Positions 1-7,791 are shown, numbered from the stretch's first letter. The stretch: 26,781 bases of DNA from Lachnospiraceae bacterium UBA3814 (GCA_002368575.1 DFEA01000037.1:1-26781), one strand, 5' to 3'. Numbers and translations are program-made. Notes: generated by a model not told the origin, from the sequence alone.

Positions 1-251
1 TGAACGTTGTTTGATTTTTTCTGCCATATCCAGAGCATTTCATCGGTCGCGCTCTTAAGCGCGGTACGCCTGAGCGTTATTATCGGAAACTCCCTGCTCA
101 GGTCATATCTGTTAACTACGCCGAATTTTTTGATGGTGTAGGCGCTTGTTCCGTCCTCCCACTTCGGACGAACCTTCTCGCCCCTGGTATCGCATCCGTT
201 CTCAAGGATATCGGTACACATATCTATAAATATTCTGTCCGCAAGACTCAT
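1..251 (-). CDS. thyA: Thymidylate synthase, N-terminal part (runs off the left edge)
   Basis: Thymidylate synthase converts dUMP to dTMP with 5,10-methylenetetrahydrofolate in the cytoplasm. The 83 visible codons read MSLADRIFIDMCTDILENG, then a stretch with GEKVRPKWEDG, FGVVNRYDLSREFPIITLR and ALKSATDEMLWIWQKKSNN. This matches the N-terminus of the clostridial ThyA type, which has a longer lead-in than the E. coli enzyme; FPIITLR and the helix with LWIWQ are family hallmarks. The ATG at 251 has a GAGAGGAAG ribosome binding site a few bases upstream. The gene lies 47 nt downstream of the MBL-fold nuclease gene on the same strand, so the two are probably co-transcribed. The catalytic cysteine region is outside the window. 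Family identity is recognised by eye; ThyX is excluded because its fold and motifs differ. Confidence 0.93.
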   Translation of the reverse strand, partial: MSLADRIFIDMCTDILENGCDTRGEKVRPKWEDGTSAYTIKKFGVVNRYDLSREFPIITLRRTALKSATDEMLWIWQKKSNNV

Positions 252-298
252 TTATGCTTCCTCTCCGCGCCGATCTGTAATCATATCGTGCGCTTCCT

Positions 299-1906
299 TT
301 ATCTGTCCCATTTGTCACAAAGAGAATTGATCTGATCCGCAAACCTTGCCAGATCCTTATTGGCTCCGCCCTCATTATGCTTAATGACCATAAGAAGCCT
401 GTGTCCGGCGGCAAGGAGCCTGTCAAAGATCGCAGAGGCAGTCCGCTTCTTCCTGCTTATCCTTACGCCGGTGGGAGCCTCGATCAGCCTGTCATTAAGG
501 AGATCGTACACTGCCCCCGAGTACGGAGCATAGGTATCAAAGGAGTATTCGGTGTGCAGATATTCCGCAAAGGCATCGCAGACCGAATCGTCCCCGTGAA
601 CTACAAATACCTTCCGGGGAGTGTTCTTAAAGCCCGTTATCCAGTCCGTAAGCCCGGCCTTATCCGCATGACCGGAAAGGCCGTGAAGCTGCTTTATCGT
701 TGCAGCCACATCCACTGTCTCACCGAAGAGCCTGACCTCCTTTGCTCCCTCACAGATATTTCTGCCGAGAGTTCCCACTGCCTGATAGCCCACAAAGAGG
801 ATGGTGCACTCCCGTCTCCAGAGATTGTGCTTTAAGTGATGCCTTATCCTTCCGGCTTCGCACATGCCCGAGGCGGAGATTATCACCTTAGGCTCCTCAT
901 CAAGGTTAAGCGCTCTTGACTCCTCGCTTGTTATCGACAGCTTAAGCCCCGGGAACGAAATAGGATTTATCCCCTTTTCCACCAGCTCAAGCGCCTTTTC
1001 GTCAAAGCATTCCTCAATGTTCTTATTGAATATCTCCGTAGCCTCCACAGCAAGCGGGGAATCCACATAGACCGAAAAGCCCTCATGTCCCTCAACAAGG
1101 CGCTCGGTCTTGATGGTCCTGAGGAAATAAAGCAGCTCCTGTGTCCTTCCCACGGCAAATGAGGGGATGATCACATTGCCTCCCTTATCAAAGGTCTCCT
1201 TAAGGATAGCCGTAAGCTCCGAAACATAATCCAGCTCCATCTCCTTATGGAGCCTGTCACCGTAGGTGGATTCGATGATTATATAATCCGCCTCCTCTAT
1301 CTTTTGGGGATCCTTGATGAGAGGCTGCTTATGATTTCCTACATCACCGGAAAATACAAGCTTCTTCTCTGTCCCCTCCTCCGAGAGCCATACCTCGATG
1401 GCCGCAGAGCCAAGGAGATGTCCTATATCGGTAAACCTTATCCGGACACCGTCACAGACCTCTATGATGCTTTCATAGGGGCAGGGAACCAGACACCTTA
1501 TGGCACCGTCAGCGTCCTGCATCGTATACAGAGGATCGTAGGACTCTATGTCCTTTCCTCTCTTAGCCTTTCTGTTGCGCCACTCCGCCTCGGAGAGCTG
1601 GATATGGGCACTGTCTCTGAGCATAATGGAGGCAAGCTGTGCCGTTGCGCGGGTGGCAAATATACTGCCCCTGAAGCCCTGCGCATACAAAAGCGGAAGT
1701 AATCCGGAATGGTCAATATGCGCATGCGTCAGAAAAACATAATCTATCTCCGCGGCGTTCACGGGAAGCGGAACGTTCTCGTAGACATTTACGCCCTGCT
1801 CCATCCCGTAATCAACGAGCATATGCCTGCCGCACGCCTCGATATAATGACAGCTCCCTGTCACCTCATGATCGGCACCGATAAACCCAAGTTTCATTAT
1901 AGCCAT
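299..1906 (-). CDS. MBL-fold/beta-CASP RNA-processing nuclease (Ysh1/CPSF-like)
   Basis: This is a metallo-beta-lactamase fold protein with an inserted beta-CASP domain and a C-terminal Zn-binding RMMBL segment, the arrangement of CPSF73/Ysh1-like RNA nucleases. Visible motifs are the zinc ligand string HAHIDHSG at residues 61-68, GHLLGSA near 163-169, SGDVG with Asp188, the EST motif near 212, and LSGHADKAGL in the RMMBL part. The length, 535 aa, is usual for the clostridial versions. The chosen ATG at 1906 follows AAAGGG by about 8 nt. A second ATG at 1897 overlaps the amidase stop as TAATG and would give the family-like start MKLGFIGA, but it has no well-placed ribosome binding site. The gene overlaps the end of the amidase gene, so translation is probably coupled. 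The substrate is unknown; RNA is inferred from the family. Confidence 0.92.
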   Translation of the reverse strand: MAIMKLGFIGADHEVTGSCHYIEACGRHMLVDYGMEQGVNVYENVPLPVNAAEIDYVFLTHAHIDHSGLLPLLYAQGFRGSIFATRATAQLASIMLRDSAHIQLSEAEWRNRKAKRGKDIESYDPLYTMQDADGAIRCLVPCPYESIIEVCDGVRIRFTDIGHLLGSAAIEVWLSEEGTEKKLVFSGDVGNHKQPLIKDPQKIEEADYIIIESTYGDRLHKEMELDYVSELTAILKETFDKGGNVIIPSFAVGRTQELLYFLRTIKTERLVEGHEGFSVYVDSPLAVEATEIFNKNIEECFDEKALELVEKGINPISFPGLKLSITSEESRALNLDEEPKVIISASGMCEAGRIRHHLKHNLWRRECTILFVGYQAVGTLGRNICEGAKEVRLFGETVDVAATIKQLHGLSGHADKAGLTDWITGFKNTPRKVFVVHGDDSVCDAFAEYLHTEYSFDTYAPYSGAVYDLLNDRLIEAPTGVRISRKKRTASAIFDRLLAAGHRLLMVIKHNEGGANKDLARFADQINSLCDKWDR

Positions 1907-3309
1907 TCGTCATCCCTTTCACCCTTCACTCCCTGCCTGATGAGAGCGATTATTATTATCAGAAGTACAAATACTATGGTAGCAAGTATAAGAATAAGAC
2001 TGTAGATCACCTTGTCGTCCCTGTCTGTCCCCTCGGAAATTGACGAGACCTTTTCGGAAAGCTCTGCATCCCCGTCCTTCTCCTTTTCTACTATTATACC
2101 CGATGAGGTGTCCTCTTTTTCGGACAGCTTCCCGTCCTTCTCCTTTTTTAGCTCCGCACCGCTCACACTGTTTCCGGAAACCTGGGAGATATCCTCACCT
2201 TCTTCCTTCTCCATCTCCTCATTGCCTTCCTTTTCGGAAGGCTCCTTCTCCGAAACGGCCTTAAGGTGCTTTTCGCAGTCGCTGTAAAGCTCGAAGATAT
2301 TATAGACCCTGAATACCAGGTTCCCTGAAAAGCCCACCGGCACCGTAAGGGTATCCTTCACGACGTCTCTGTTTCCCCAGAGCTTAAGCTCCGCAAAATC
2401 CCCAGGCCTTACGGTATCGAGACTCCCCATGGAGACATTGTAATACATAGGCCTGCTTTCATTCTCGTCACAGCTCAGGGAGTATTCATAGATCATTTTC
2501 TTTTCGTCAGAGGGATCTGTTTTTCCCTCTCCGATCTCGACCCTTACATTTTCCGGAGCCGTTACATCGGGATATACTATATCCTCAGGAAGCTTTACCG
2601 AAACAGACGGGGTCACCGAGCCGGACATTATATTCTTTGCCACTCCGAAGTAATCGGCTACCCCCTCCGCGTCTATCCTTCCAAGTCTCCTCCATTCTTC
2701 TTCACTGCCTATCCTTTCAAAATCCAGAGGATTGTCAAGATATCCGTGCTCGACTATGATAACGGGAACGTTCAGGTCCTTACCGTGCCTTATCACACCG
2801 TAATAATCCAGATTCTCGGAATTCAGTCTTGTCCTTATGCCCTTATCGCAGAGTCCGTATTCCTTAAACCGGTTCATGATGCAGGAGGCAACACCGAAGC
2901 CCGTCGTGTAGCAGGACCCGAAGGCCGAGGTGAATATCTCGCTTCCGTAAAATAAATGATCGGAGGAAGCATTATAATGAACGCTTACAACAAGATCCGC
3001 TCCAACCGACGCGGCATAATCGATCCTTTCCTCAAGAGAGAGCGCGGTATCCTCATTCCTTGTCATGTAAACGGTAAGGTTTGGATACTGTGACAGCTCA
3101 TCATACATAGCCCTGGCGGTAATAAGATCGACATCCTTTTCTATCAGGCCATCCTCATAAACCGCGCCGGTCTGCGCCTCCTGACTTAAGTCGGAGCCGC
3201 CGTGCCCGGCATCGATAACCACCGTAATGTTTTCATATGCAAAAGCCTCAGGAGTATTGATAAAAAGGATCGTAATAAAAAGAACGAATCCCGCGATAAA
3301 TTTCTTCAT
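1897..3309 (-). CDS. Membrane-anchored N-acetylmuramoyl-L-alanine amidase (Amidase_3)
   Basis: This enzyme should cleave the amide bond between N-acetylmuramic acid and L-alanine in peptidoglycan, outside the cell. From the ATG at 3309, residues 1-24 form a signal peptide (MKKFIAGFVLFITILF, ending near AFA). The Amidase_3 catalytic residues are visible: His36 in DAGHGG, Glu57, His111 in VSVHYN and Glu187 in IIVEHGY. A beta-rich region follows, then an acidic Ser/Glu/Lys-rich low-complexity stretch, then a C-terminal hydrophobic segment (VIYSLILILATIVFVLLIIIIAL) and a charged tail, so the protein is probably tethered to the membrane at its C-terminus. A longer reading frame from a TTG at 3393 was rejected because it lacks a ribosome binding site and would bury the signal peptide. 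There is no Shine-Dalgarno before 3309 either; an extended -10 sits so close that the mRNA may be leaderless. Confidence 0.93.
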   Translation of the reverse strand: MKKFIAGFVLFITILFINTPEAFAYENITVVIDAGHGGSDLSQEAQTGAVYEDGLIEKDVDLITARAMYDELSQYPNLTVYMTRNEDTALSLEERIDYAASVGADLVVSVHYNASSDHLFYGSEIFTSAFGSCYTTGFGVASCIMNRFKEYGLCDKGIRTRLNSENLDYYGVIRHGKDLNVPVIIVEHGYLDNPLDFERIGSEEEWRRLGRIDAEGVADYFGVAKNIMSGSVTPSVSVKLPEDIVYPDVTAPENVRVEIGEGKTDPSDEKKMIYEYSLSCDENESRPMYYNVSMGSLDTVRPGDFAELKLWGNRDVVKDTLTVPVGFSGNLVFRVYNIFELYSDCEKHLKAVSEKEPSEKEGNEEMEKEEGEDISQVSGNSVSGAELKKEKDGKLSEKEDTSSGIIVEKEKDGDAELSEKVSSISEGTDRDDKVIYSLILILATIVFVLLIIIIALIRQGVKGERDDEWL

Positions 3310-3340
3310 ATCTGGATTATACCAAAAACATCGGTAAATT
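3310..3340 (-). promoter_or_regulatory. Extended -10 promoter abutting the amidase start codon
   Basis: On the minus strand TGGTATAAT (an extended -10 of the TGnTATAAT form) occupies about 3316-3324, and the six bases CCAGAT separate TATAAT from the ATG at 3309. With usual spacing, transcription would start at or next to the A of the ATG. No convincing -35 is seen 17 bp further upstream (only TTTTAA), which fits an extended -10 promoter. The alternative is a chance TATAAT, with the amidase transcribed from elsewhere. Confidence 0.5.
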
Positions 3341-3395
3341 AAAACCTCAGTTCTTGCCGGCAGCTTCAGGCTGCTGAGCCTGTAATTTTCCAAAC

Positions 3396-3436
3396 AGATA
3401 AAAGCGGATACCGAACATTTACGTTACAGCATCCGC
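3396..3436 (-). terminator. Intrinsic terminator ending the ncRNA transcript
   Basis: Read on the minus strand, GCGGATGCTG (3436-3427) pairs with CGGTATCCGC (3413-3404) over 10 bp including G-U pairs. The inner segment can extend the stem as AACGT with ATGTT. UUUUAUC follows immediately. The placement is right for ending the RNA that starts near 3978 and for separating it from the amidase promoter just downstream. Confidence 0.8.
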
Positions 3437-3978
3437 CCTTATACTAGCGACTCATCCAATGGACTATACCTCCTTTTTGTCCTCTGATCTTCTTCCATCA
3501 AAATCGTCTTTGCAATCTATGTGAACTTTTAAGTGTCATCACACTATGCACAATATTCAATTTTCACCTGCCGACCCATCCCTTTCCTCTCATCACCTCT
3601 CCGGCGTGACCTTTGGGATTACTGCGGCTTCTCAGCACTCGGACTCCTTCATTTCATGTACATTTTATGTGATCATCTGTCACTGTACCCTGCTTTTCTT
3701 CGCATGTCCTTTTGTTAAGCGCCTTTCTCAATATCGCCTGCCTTTATCAGGCGGATAATCGGGTTTATAATCAAACTCTGCAAAAACGATCCGAAGATCA
3801 ACTGACTCATATACAAGTTTCCATCACTAACGTTTTATACTTCTTAAGCTAAGTATTTAGGTGGTCCGTACCTCCTTTATCAGATTCAGTCATGACTTGA
3901 ATTTTTCGACCGCTTCGGTTCTTCCGTTTGCTGCGGCCCTCTTCAGCAGTTCTGCTTTTTTGTCTCTCTCTTGTTTAT
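3397..3978 (-). ncRNA. Candidate large structured non-coding RNA, about 580 nt, family unknown
   Basis: The stretch between the lipoprotein and amidase genes (3310-4071) holds no minus-strand open frame of 60 codons or more, yet it is bounded by a perfect promoter and an intrinsic terminator. Its minus-strand RNA folds by eye into several helices. GCCG, AUCCC and UCAC (3628-3625, 3619-3615, 3609-3606) pair in nested order with GUGA, GGGAU and CGGC (3596-3593, 3582-3578, 3573-3570). GUGAA (3567-3563) with UUCAC (3525-3521) encloses AGUGU-GAUG-ACACU (3545-3532). CGCCUG (3753-3748) pairs with CAGGCG (3740-3735). GAUC-UUCG-GAUC (3799-3788) is a UUCG tetraloop hairpin inside AAAAC/GUUUU (3836-3832, 3787-3783). 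GGCCGC (3938-3933) pairs with GCGGUC (3913-3908). The decamer AAAGGAGGUA occurs twice (3878-3869, 3476-3467). I saw no hallmark of RNase P RNA, tmRNA, 6S or SRP RNA. The size is in the range of OLE- and ROOL-type RNAs, but I cannot assign it. Confidence 0.7.
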
Positions 3979-3984
3979 GTCTGT

Positions 3985-4013
3985 ATTATAATCACATATA
4001 TTTAAGTTGTCAA
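3985..4013 (-). promoter_or_regulatory. Perfect-consensus sigma-A promoter for the ncRNA
   Basis: On the minus strand TTGACA (4013-4008), a 17-bp spacer (4007-3991) and TATAAT (3990-3985) match the vegetative consensus at all twelve positions. Predicted initiation is at an A near 3978. The surrounding DNA (3985-4071) is very AT-rich, unlike the neighbouring genes, as expected for a strong promoter with an UP-like region. The strength suggests an abundant RNA. Confidence 0.88.
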
Positions 4014-4071
4014 TACTTTTTTGAAAATATTTTTAAATTTATTGAATTTTATTTTTATACTGTCTGAATTT

Positions 4072-4611
4072 TCAGATATTTTCAAGGATCTCCTTTGCCT
4101 TACCGGGATCGCTGCTTATACTCAGGACGGCGACCCTGCCTTTTACAACTATCACAGCCTCTGACAGCTTGTTAAGCTCCTCCGGCACATAGTCCTCAAA
4201 GGCCTCCTTCTGCTCCTCGACCCTCGTCTTAAGGGCCACCTCAGCCTTTCCCGCATCCTCCGGCGAGGCGCATTTAAGGACCGCTATCTCCTCTGCCGTC
4301 GCACCCGAGCTCTCGTAGAAGACCGCCTCCTCTATCGCGACATCCTGAAGGCTCATGAACATCGAAGCGGTGTCAAGATCCACCTCCGAAAGCTCATCCT
4401 GGTAGGTTATTTGATCCTTAAGCTGCTGCGCGATGGTCTGAATATCCGGTTCAGCGGCATCCTGCGCCGCTTTGCCGCCGCTCTCACTCTCCGCTGCGTT
4501 CTCCGAGGCATTCTCACTGCCCCCGGGTGCGGCCTTATCCTTTCCGCAGGCCGTAAGAACAGCCCCCGAAAGCATCAATACCAGAATCGTCCTGTAAATC
4601 TTCCCTTTCAT
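4072..4611 (-). CDS. DUF4358 domain lipoprotein
   Basis: This small secreted lipoprotein has the shape of DUF4358 proteins. From the ATG at 4611 (AGGAGAGG just upstream decides the start over an upstream GTG at 4632), residues 1-22 are a lipoprotein signal ending in LTAC, with Cys22 as the lipidation site. An acidic Ser/Ala/Glu-rich linker follows. Then comes the folded part with the segment LKDQITYQDELSEVD, a conserved-looking YESSGATAEEIAVLK strand-helix and an EEQKEAFEDYVPEE helix near the end. The function of DUF4358 is not known. The gene is the last of the acylation/SGNH run, 44 nt after the SGNH gene, and proteins of this kind are often found beside DHHW and MBOAT genes in Lachnospiraceae (from memory). 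A role as an outer-leaflet accessory is inference. Confidence 0.85.
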   Translation of the reverse strand: MKGKIYRTILVLMLSGAVLTACGKDKAAPGGSENASENAAESESGGKAAQDAAEPDIQTIAQQLKDQITYQDELSEVDLDTASMFMSLQDVAIEEAVFYESSGATAEEIAVLKCASPEDAGKAEVALKTRVEEQKEAFEDYVPEELNKLSEAVIVVKGRVAVLSISSDPGKAKEILENI

Positions 4612-4655
4612 TTTCCTCTCCTCTCCTCTCACACGCTTACATATACCCGTAAATA

Positions 4656-6491
4656 TCAGTTCTGAACCGCGATCGCATGGGTCCTCAGATATTCCTTCCA
4701 GGGCTCCATATACGATGCCTTCAGATGGATTCCGTCCGAAGTAGCCTCCGGCGGAAGGCTTCCGTCCTCTAATGCAATGGCCGGGCTCACATCGATATAA
4801 TATGCTTTCTGCTCGGCCGCAAAGGCCTTAAGCTTTTCATTCCTTTCATGGATCGCCGGATTATTATGATACCTGTCCGATGCTGACTTTGCGTTTGTTA
4901 CCGGAAGTATGGCGTGGACATAAACTATCGCCCTCGGCTCATATTCACGGAGCCTTGCGATCAGCTCGGCATACCTTTCAAAGAACAGCTCCTCGTTCCC
5001 GCCCATCTCGTTCAATCCGACCTTTATATAGATCTTGGTAAACATATCATAGGGAAGGGCATCGAATATCGGGACCTTTCCGGCATCTGTCTGGACTACC
5101 TTCATGGTATCATATTTATAAACGGAAAAGCTGGTCACGCAGTAATAGGTGGCAGGCAGGTCAGCATACATTCCAAAGCCCTGAAGCCTTGAGTCGCCCA
5201 CAAACAGCGCGTCCAGGAAGTACCCGTAATCCACCTCCGTGTATTCTGAGGGATAGCCGGCATTGGGATCAGCACTCTCAGCGACAGCTAACGTCTCGTT
5301 TCCGGATACTGTCCCTTTTCCTGCGATCACTATCTCATCTCCGCTTCCTGCATCCACTACCGCACTTATCCCGGATATCTCCATATTGTCCGCAAGCCCG
5401 GCCTCAGCCTCTTCATAAGCATCATCCCCGGAAGGCTCCTGCTCTTCAGCTTCAGCCTCCTCCGCAGGCTGCTCACTGTCCGTAACATCCTCGGAGAGAG
5501 CTTCCTCCTCCTTGTCAGCAAGCCTTAGCTCAGCCTTATACTCCTCTGAAAGCTCCGAAATATAGGTGCCTCTGAGAGCACTCAGAAGATCGGCTCCCGT
5601 TTTATCAAGATCCAGAAGCGCGACCAGACAGCCCGCTCCTATGGCAAGCACAAGGCCTGCTGCTGAAAGGCAGGCGGCAAGGACCGTTCTTACGGTTGTA
5701 TTTTTTCCTTTTTTCGGTTCCTCCGCCGGAGGCGGAACAAACTTAGTCACCCAGCTGTCTCCGTTATATCCGTCAAAAATATCATCTTCCTCTTCCTGTG
5801 AGTCAGCGAAGGCTTCCCTTTCACCCTCCGGGTCAGCAGCGGACCCGGGCCCCTCCTGCTTAGTAAGGCCTGCAGGAGCTGCCGTCTCCCCGCTGTCATC
5901 CTCATAATCATACCCGGTCTGTGTGTCGTCCCCGGAACAGCCGGCACCGGAGGGCTCCTTCCCGGTAATTTCCTTCGGATAATATACACTGCCGGGATAA
6001 GCCTCTATGAAATCTGCGCCCCCGGACTCCTCCGGGGCTTCCTCGCTCCCATCCGCTTCCCCGAAATCCGGCGCCTTTGAAAACAGTCCCTCTCCGGTCT
6101 TCTCCCGCCTTGGAAGGATGCTTTCCTCCGCCTGGTCCCTTACGGCATAATTAATGTTTTCCTGGGGAATGTAGCCGTTTCTGTTATAGTACAGATTTTC
6201 CTCGGGCATCCTTATCGGGCCCCCGACAAGGAAATGTCCCTTGTCGTCCCGTCTGATCTTCTCTACCTTTATCTTCCCTGTTCCGGGCTTATTTTTCAAG
6301 GGAGGAGCAGGCTTGTAAAGAGAATCCTCCCCGGGGGTATCCTCCTCATCAAAGAAATACTCATCGCTCTGATATCTGTCGTCCCGGTCATCGGCACCGG
6401 GATCTCCGGCCCTCTTTACCCTGACGTCTCCGGTCACCCCGCTTCGGGTATTCTCCGGCTCCCTTCTCTTTTTTGCGTTCCCTCTGCTCAA
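4656..6491 (-). CDS. Membrane-anchored SGNH/GDSL hydrolase with a long acidic cytoplasmic region
   Basis: The C-terminal domain (about 424-605 of 611 aa) is an SGNH hydrolase: Ser434 in FVGDSRL, Asn494 in VGLNEMGG, and Asp586 and His589 in SDGIHL supply the usual catalytic set. Such enzymes remove or transfer acyl groups, commonly acetyl, on cell-surface glycans. A single membrane segment lies at about 268-294, preceded by KKGKN, so the hydrolase faces outward after an acidic linker (310-365). The first 260 residues are charged, Gly/Glu/Asp-rich and probably disordered in the cytoplasm, which is unusual for this enzyme class. The start is a TTG at 6491 with a weak CAGG upstream; no better in-frame start is visible, and the N-terminus is therefore uncertain. 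Position directly after the MBOAT and DHHW genes supports a role in glycan O-acylation. Confidence 0.88.
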   Translation of the reverse strand: MSRGNAKKRREPENTRSGVTGDVRVKRAGDPGADDRDDRYQSDEYFFDEEDTPGEDSLYKPAPPLKNKPGTGKIKVEKIRRDDKGHFLVGGPIRMPEENLYYNRNGYIPQENINYAVRDQAEESILPRREKTGEGLFSKAPDFGEADGSEEAPEESGGADFIEAYPGSVYYPKEITGKEPSGAGCSGDDTQTGYDYEDDSGETAAPAGLTKQEGPGSAADPEGEREAFADSQEEEDDIFDGYNGDSWVTKFVPPPAEEPKKGKNTTVRTVLAACLSAAGLVLAIGAGCLVALLDLDKTGADLLSALRGTYISELSEEYKAELRLADKEEEALSEDVTDSEQPAEEAEAEEQEPSGDDAYEEAEAGLADNMEISGISAVVDAGSGDEIVIAGKGTVSGNETLAVAESADPNAGYPSEYTEVDYGYFLDALFVGDSRLQGFGMYADLPATYYCVTSFSVYKYDTMKVVQTDAGKVPIFDALPYDMFTKIYIKVGLNEMGGNEELFFERYAELIARLREYEPRAIVYVHAILPVTNAKSASDRYHNNPAIHERNEKLKAFAAEQKAYYIDVSPAIALEDGSLPPEATSDGIHLKASYMEPWKEYLRTHAIAVQN

Positions 6492-6600
6492 ATCCGGTAC
6501 CTGCTTATCTATACTGATTACCGCGCCAATCCGTCCTAAGCCCGTAAAGCCTTTGCCGAGTCGTTTATAACATGCGGCAGCTTAAGCTGATGATATCTGG
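6492..6600. other. Gap between DHHW and SGNH genes
   Basis: The 109-nt gap holds a perfect 12-bp palindrome CAGCTTAAGCTG at 6578-6589 close after the DHHW stop codon. No T-run follows, so it does not look like an intrinsic terminator. No promoter of reasonable quality is visible. Confidence 0.4.
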
Positions 6601-7740
6601 TCACGAGCGCAGCTTATAAAAATTAGAATCTTCGTTCAAATGCGAAAAATTATACAGAAGCAGCAGATCGGCCTCCCCGCTTTTCTCAAGGACCTCCGAA
6701 AGCTTACCTCCGAAATACCTAAGATCTATGACCGTGATCCTGTCATAATTATAGGTGAAAAACGGAATAAGGCAATTGGAATATGAGTCCTTAAGCAGGA
6801 TGAGTTCCCTTCCGTGCTCCTTTTTTTCAAGCTCCGCGACAGCTATTCCCGGATTTCCGTACATGAACATCGCGTACTTATCATACCCGGAAAGCTTATT
6901 GATATCATATAAGCCGTCGTGATACACGGGCTCGCTGCCGCTTTGGTTTACATAACTCAGTTCCGGTGTATCATACCAGGTTATCTCGTCCGGGCTTATC
7001 CCGATACCCTTGTATTTTGCGTAATAGGTCCCGTAAAAGCCCTGAGCCCTCTTGACGGCGTCCTCCGGAAGGCTCTCAAGCTCCACCGGCTCAAGGTCAA
7101 GAGCCCTGCACAGACTTAAATATCCGTAATAGGCTCCCCGGGTCGTCCAGTGATGATCCGTAAAATAATATATCCTCTCATCCCTGTGAGCATCAAGCTC
7201 ATCATATATGTTTACGGTCTTACAATATTTGCTTTCGGAAAGCCTTTCATAAAACCCGTCTATGGCCTCCTTCTCAGACATCATGGTAAGCCCGCGCGGA
7301 AGCCTGTCCTTCTGTATTTCAAAGGAATTGGGAATTATTCCCAGGAACACCCTTCTGTCAGAGTCATTGATAAAGGAGGCTATGATATCCTCGTTTCGCT
7401 GAAGGTTTTTGTTATACGCAAGCAGCTTCTCAAAAAGCTGTCCGTCCCTTCCGCAGACGATACCGTTATTTTCCTTTTTAAGCATAACCCTTTCCGCCGC
7501 CGCCTTAAGCCGGATAAAGGCATTCCTGAACGGAAGCTGCTCAGCGGTGTAGGTTTCAAAGGTCTCCATAAAGCTTCCGTCCGATACGCCCTTCAGGGTA
7601 ACGGAAGGCCTCTTTGTAAGATAACGGTTTTCAAGCTCCGAAAACTCCGTATCCGGTTTGACAAGATAGCCGATGAGAAAAGCGCTTATTATTACCGCAA
7701 AAAAAACCGTCACCGGATATTTTCTGATAAATCCCGCCAA
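6601..7740 (-). CDS. DHHW family protein (AlgJ/AlgX-like O-acetylation partner)
   Basis: This 379-residue protein begins with a membrane segment (VTVFFAVIISAFLIGYLV, residues 10-27) and then an extracytoplasmic domain. It carries the signature TDHHWTTRGAYYGY, with DHHW at 195-198, and KDSYSN at 317-322 with Ser319 as the likely nucleophile. This is the SGNH-like arrangement of AlgJ/AlgX proteins, which accept acyl groups delivered by an MBOAT protein and place them on polysaccharide. The start is TTG at 7740, supported by a GGGAGG ribosome binding site 4 nt upstream. It lies 51 nt after the MBOAT gene, exactly the partner expected from the alginate system. The target polymer here is unknown, and no alginate genes are present. 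Confidence 0.93.
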   Translation of the reverse strand: MAGFIRKYPVTVFFAVIISAFLIGYLVKPDTEFSELENRYLTKRPSVTLKGVSDGSFMETFETYTAEQLPFRNAFIRLKAAAERVMLKKENNGIVCGRDGQLFEKLLAYNKNLQRNEDIIASFINDSDRRVFLGIIPNSFEIQKDRLPRGLTMMSEKEAIDGFYERLSESKYCKTVNIYDELDAHRDERIYYFTDHHWTTRGAYYGYLSLCRALDLEPVELESLPEDAVKRAQGFYGTYYAKYKGIGISPDEITWYDTPELSYVNQSGSEPVYHDGLYDINKLSGYDKYAMFMYGNPGIAVAELEKKEHGRELILLKDSYSNCLIPFFTYNYDRITVIDLRYFGGKLSEVLEKSGEADLLLLYNFSHLNEDSNFYKLRS

Positions 7741-7791
7741 GATCCCCTCCCTGTGCCGATATGTCCGCCGACAAAGCCTGCGGGGCCTTTG

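Noticed and set aside
3309..3393. N-terminal extension of the amidase from TTG at 3393
   Set aside because: No ribosome binding site, and it would place 28 residues before a textbook signal peptide.
3440..3480. TATAGTCC resembling the S element of a group I intron core
   Set aside because: The matching GACTA-type R element needed to form P7 was not found in the transcript, and there is no interrupted gene around it.
3564..3638. Short minus-strand frame of 24 codons starting GTG, with GAAGGAG upstream, inside the candidate RNA
   Set aside because: It overlaps the best nested helices, is very short and ends in low-information basic residues; without comparative data the structured RNA reading is stronger. 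Conservation of the peptide in relatives would change this.
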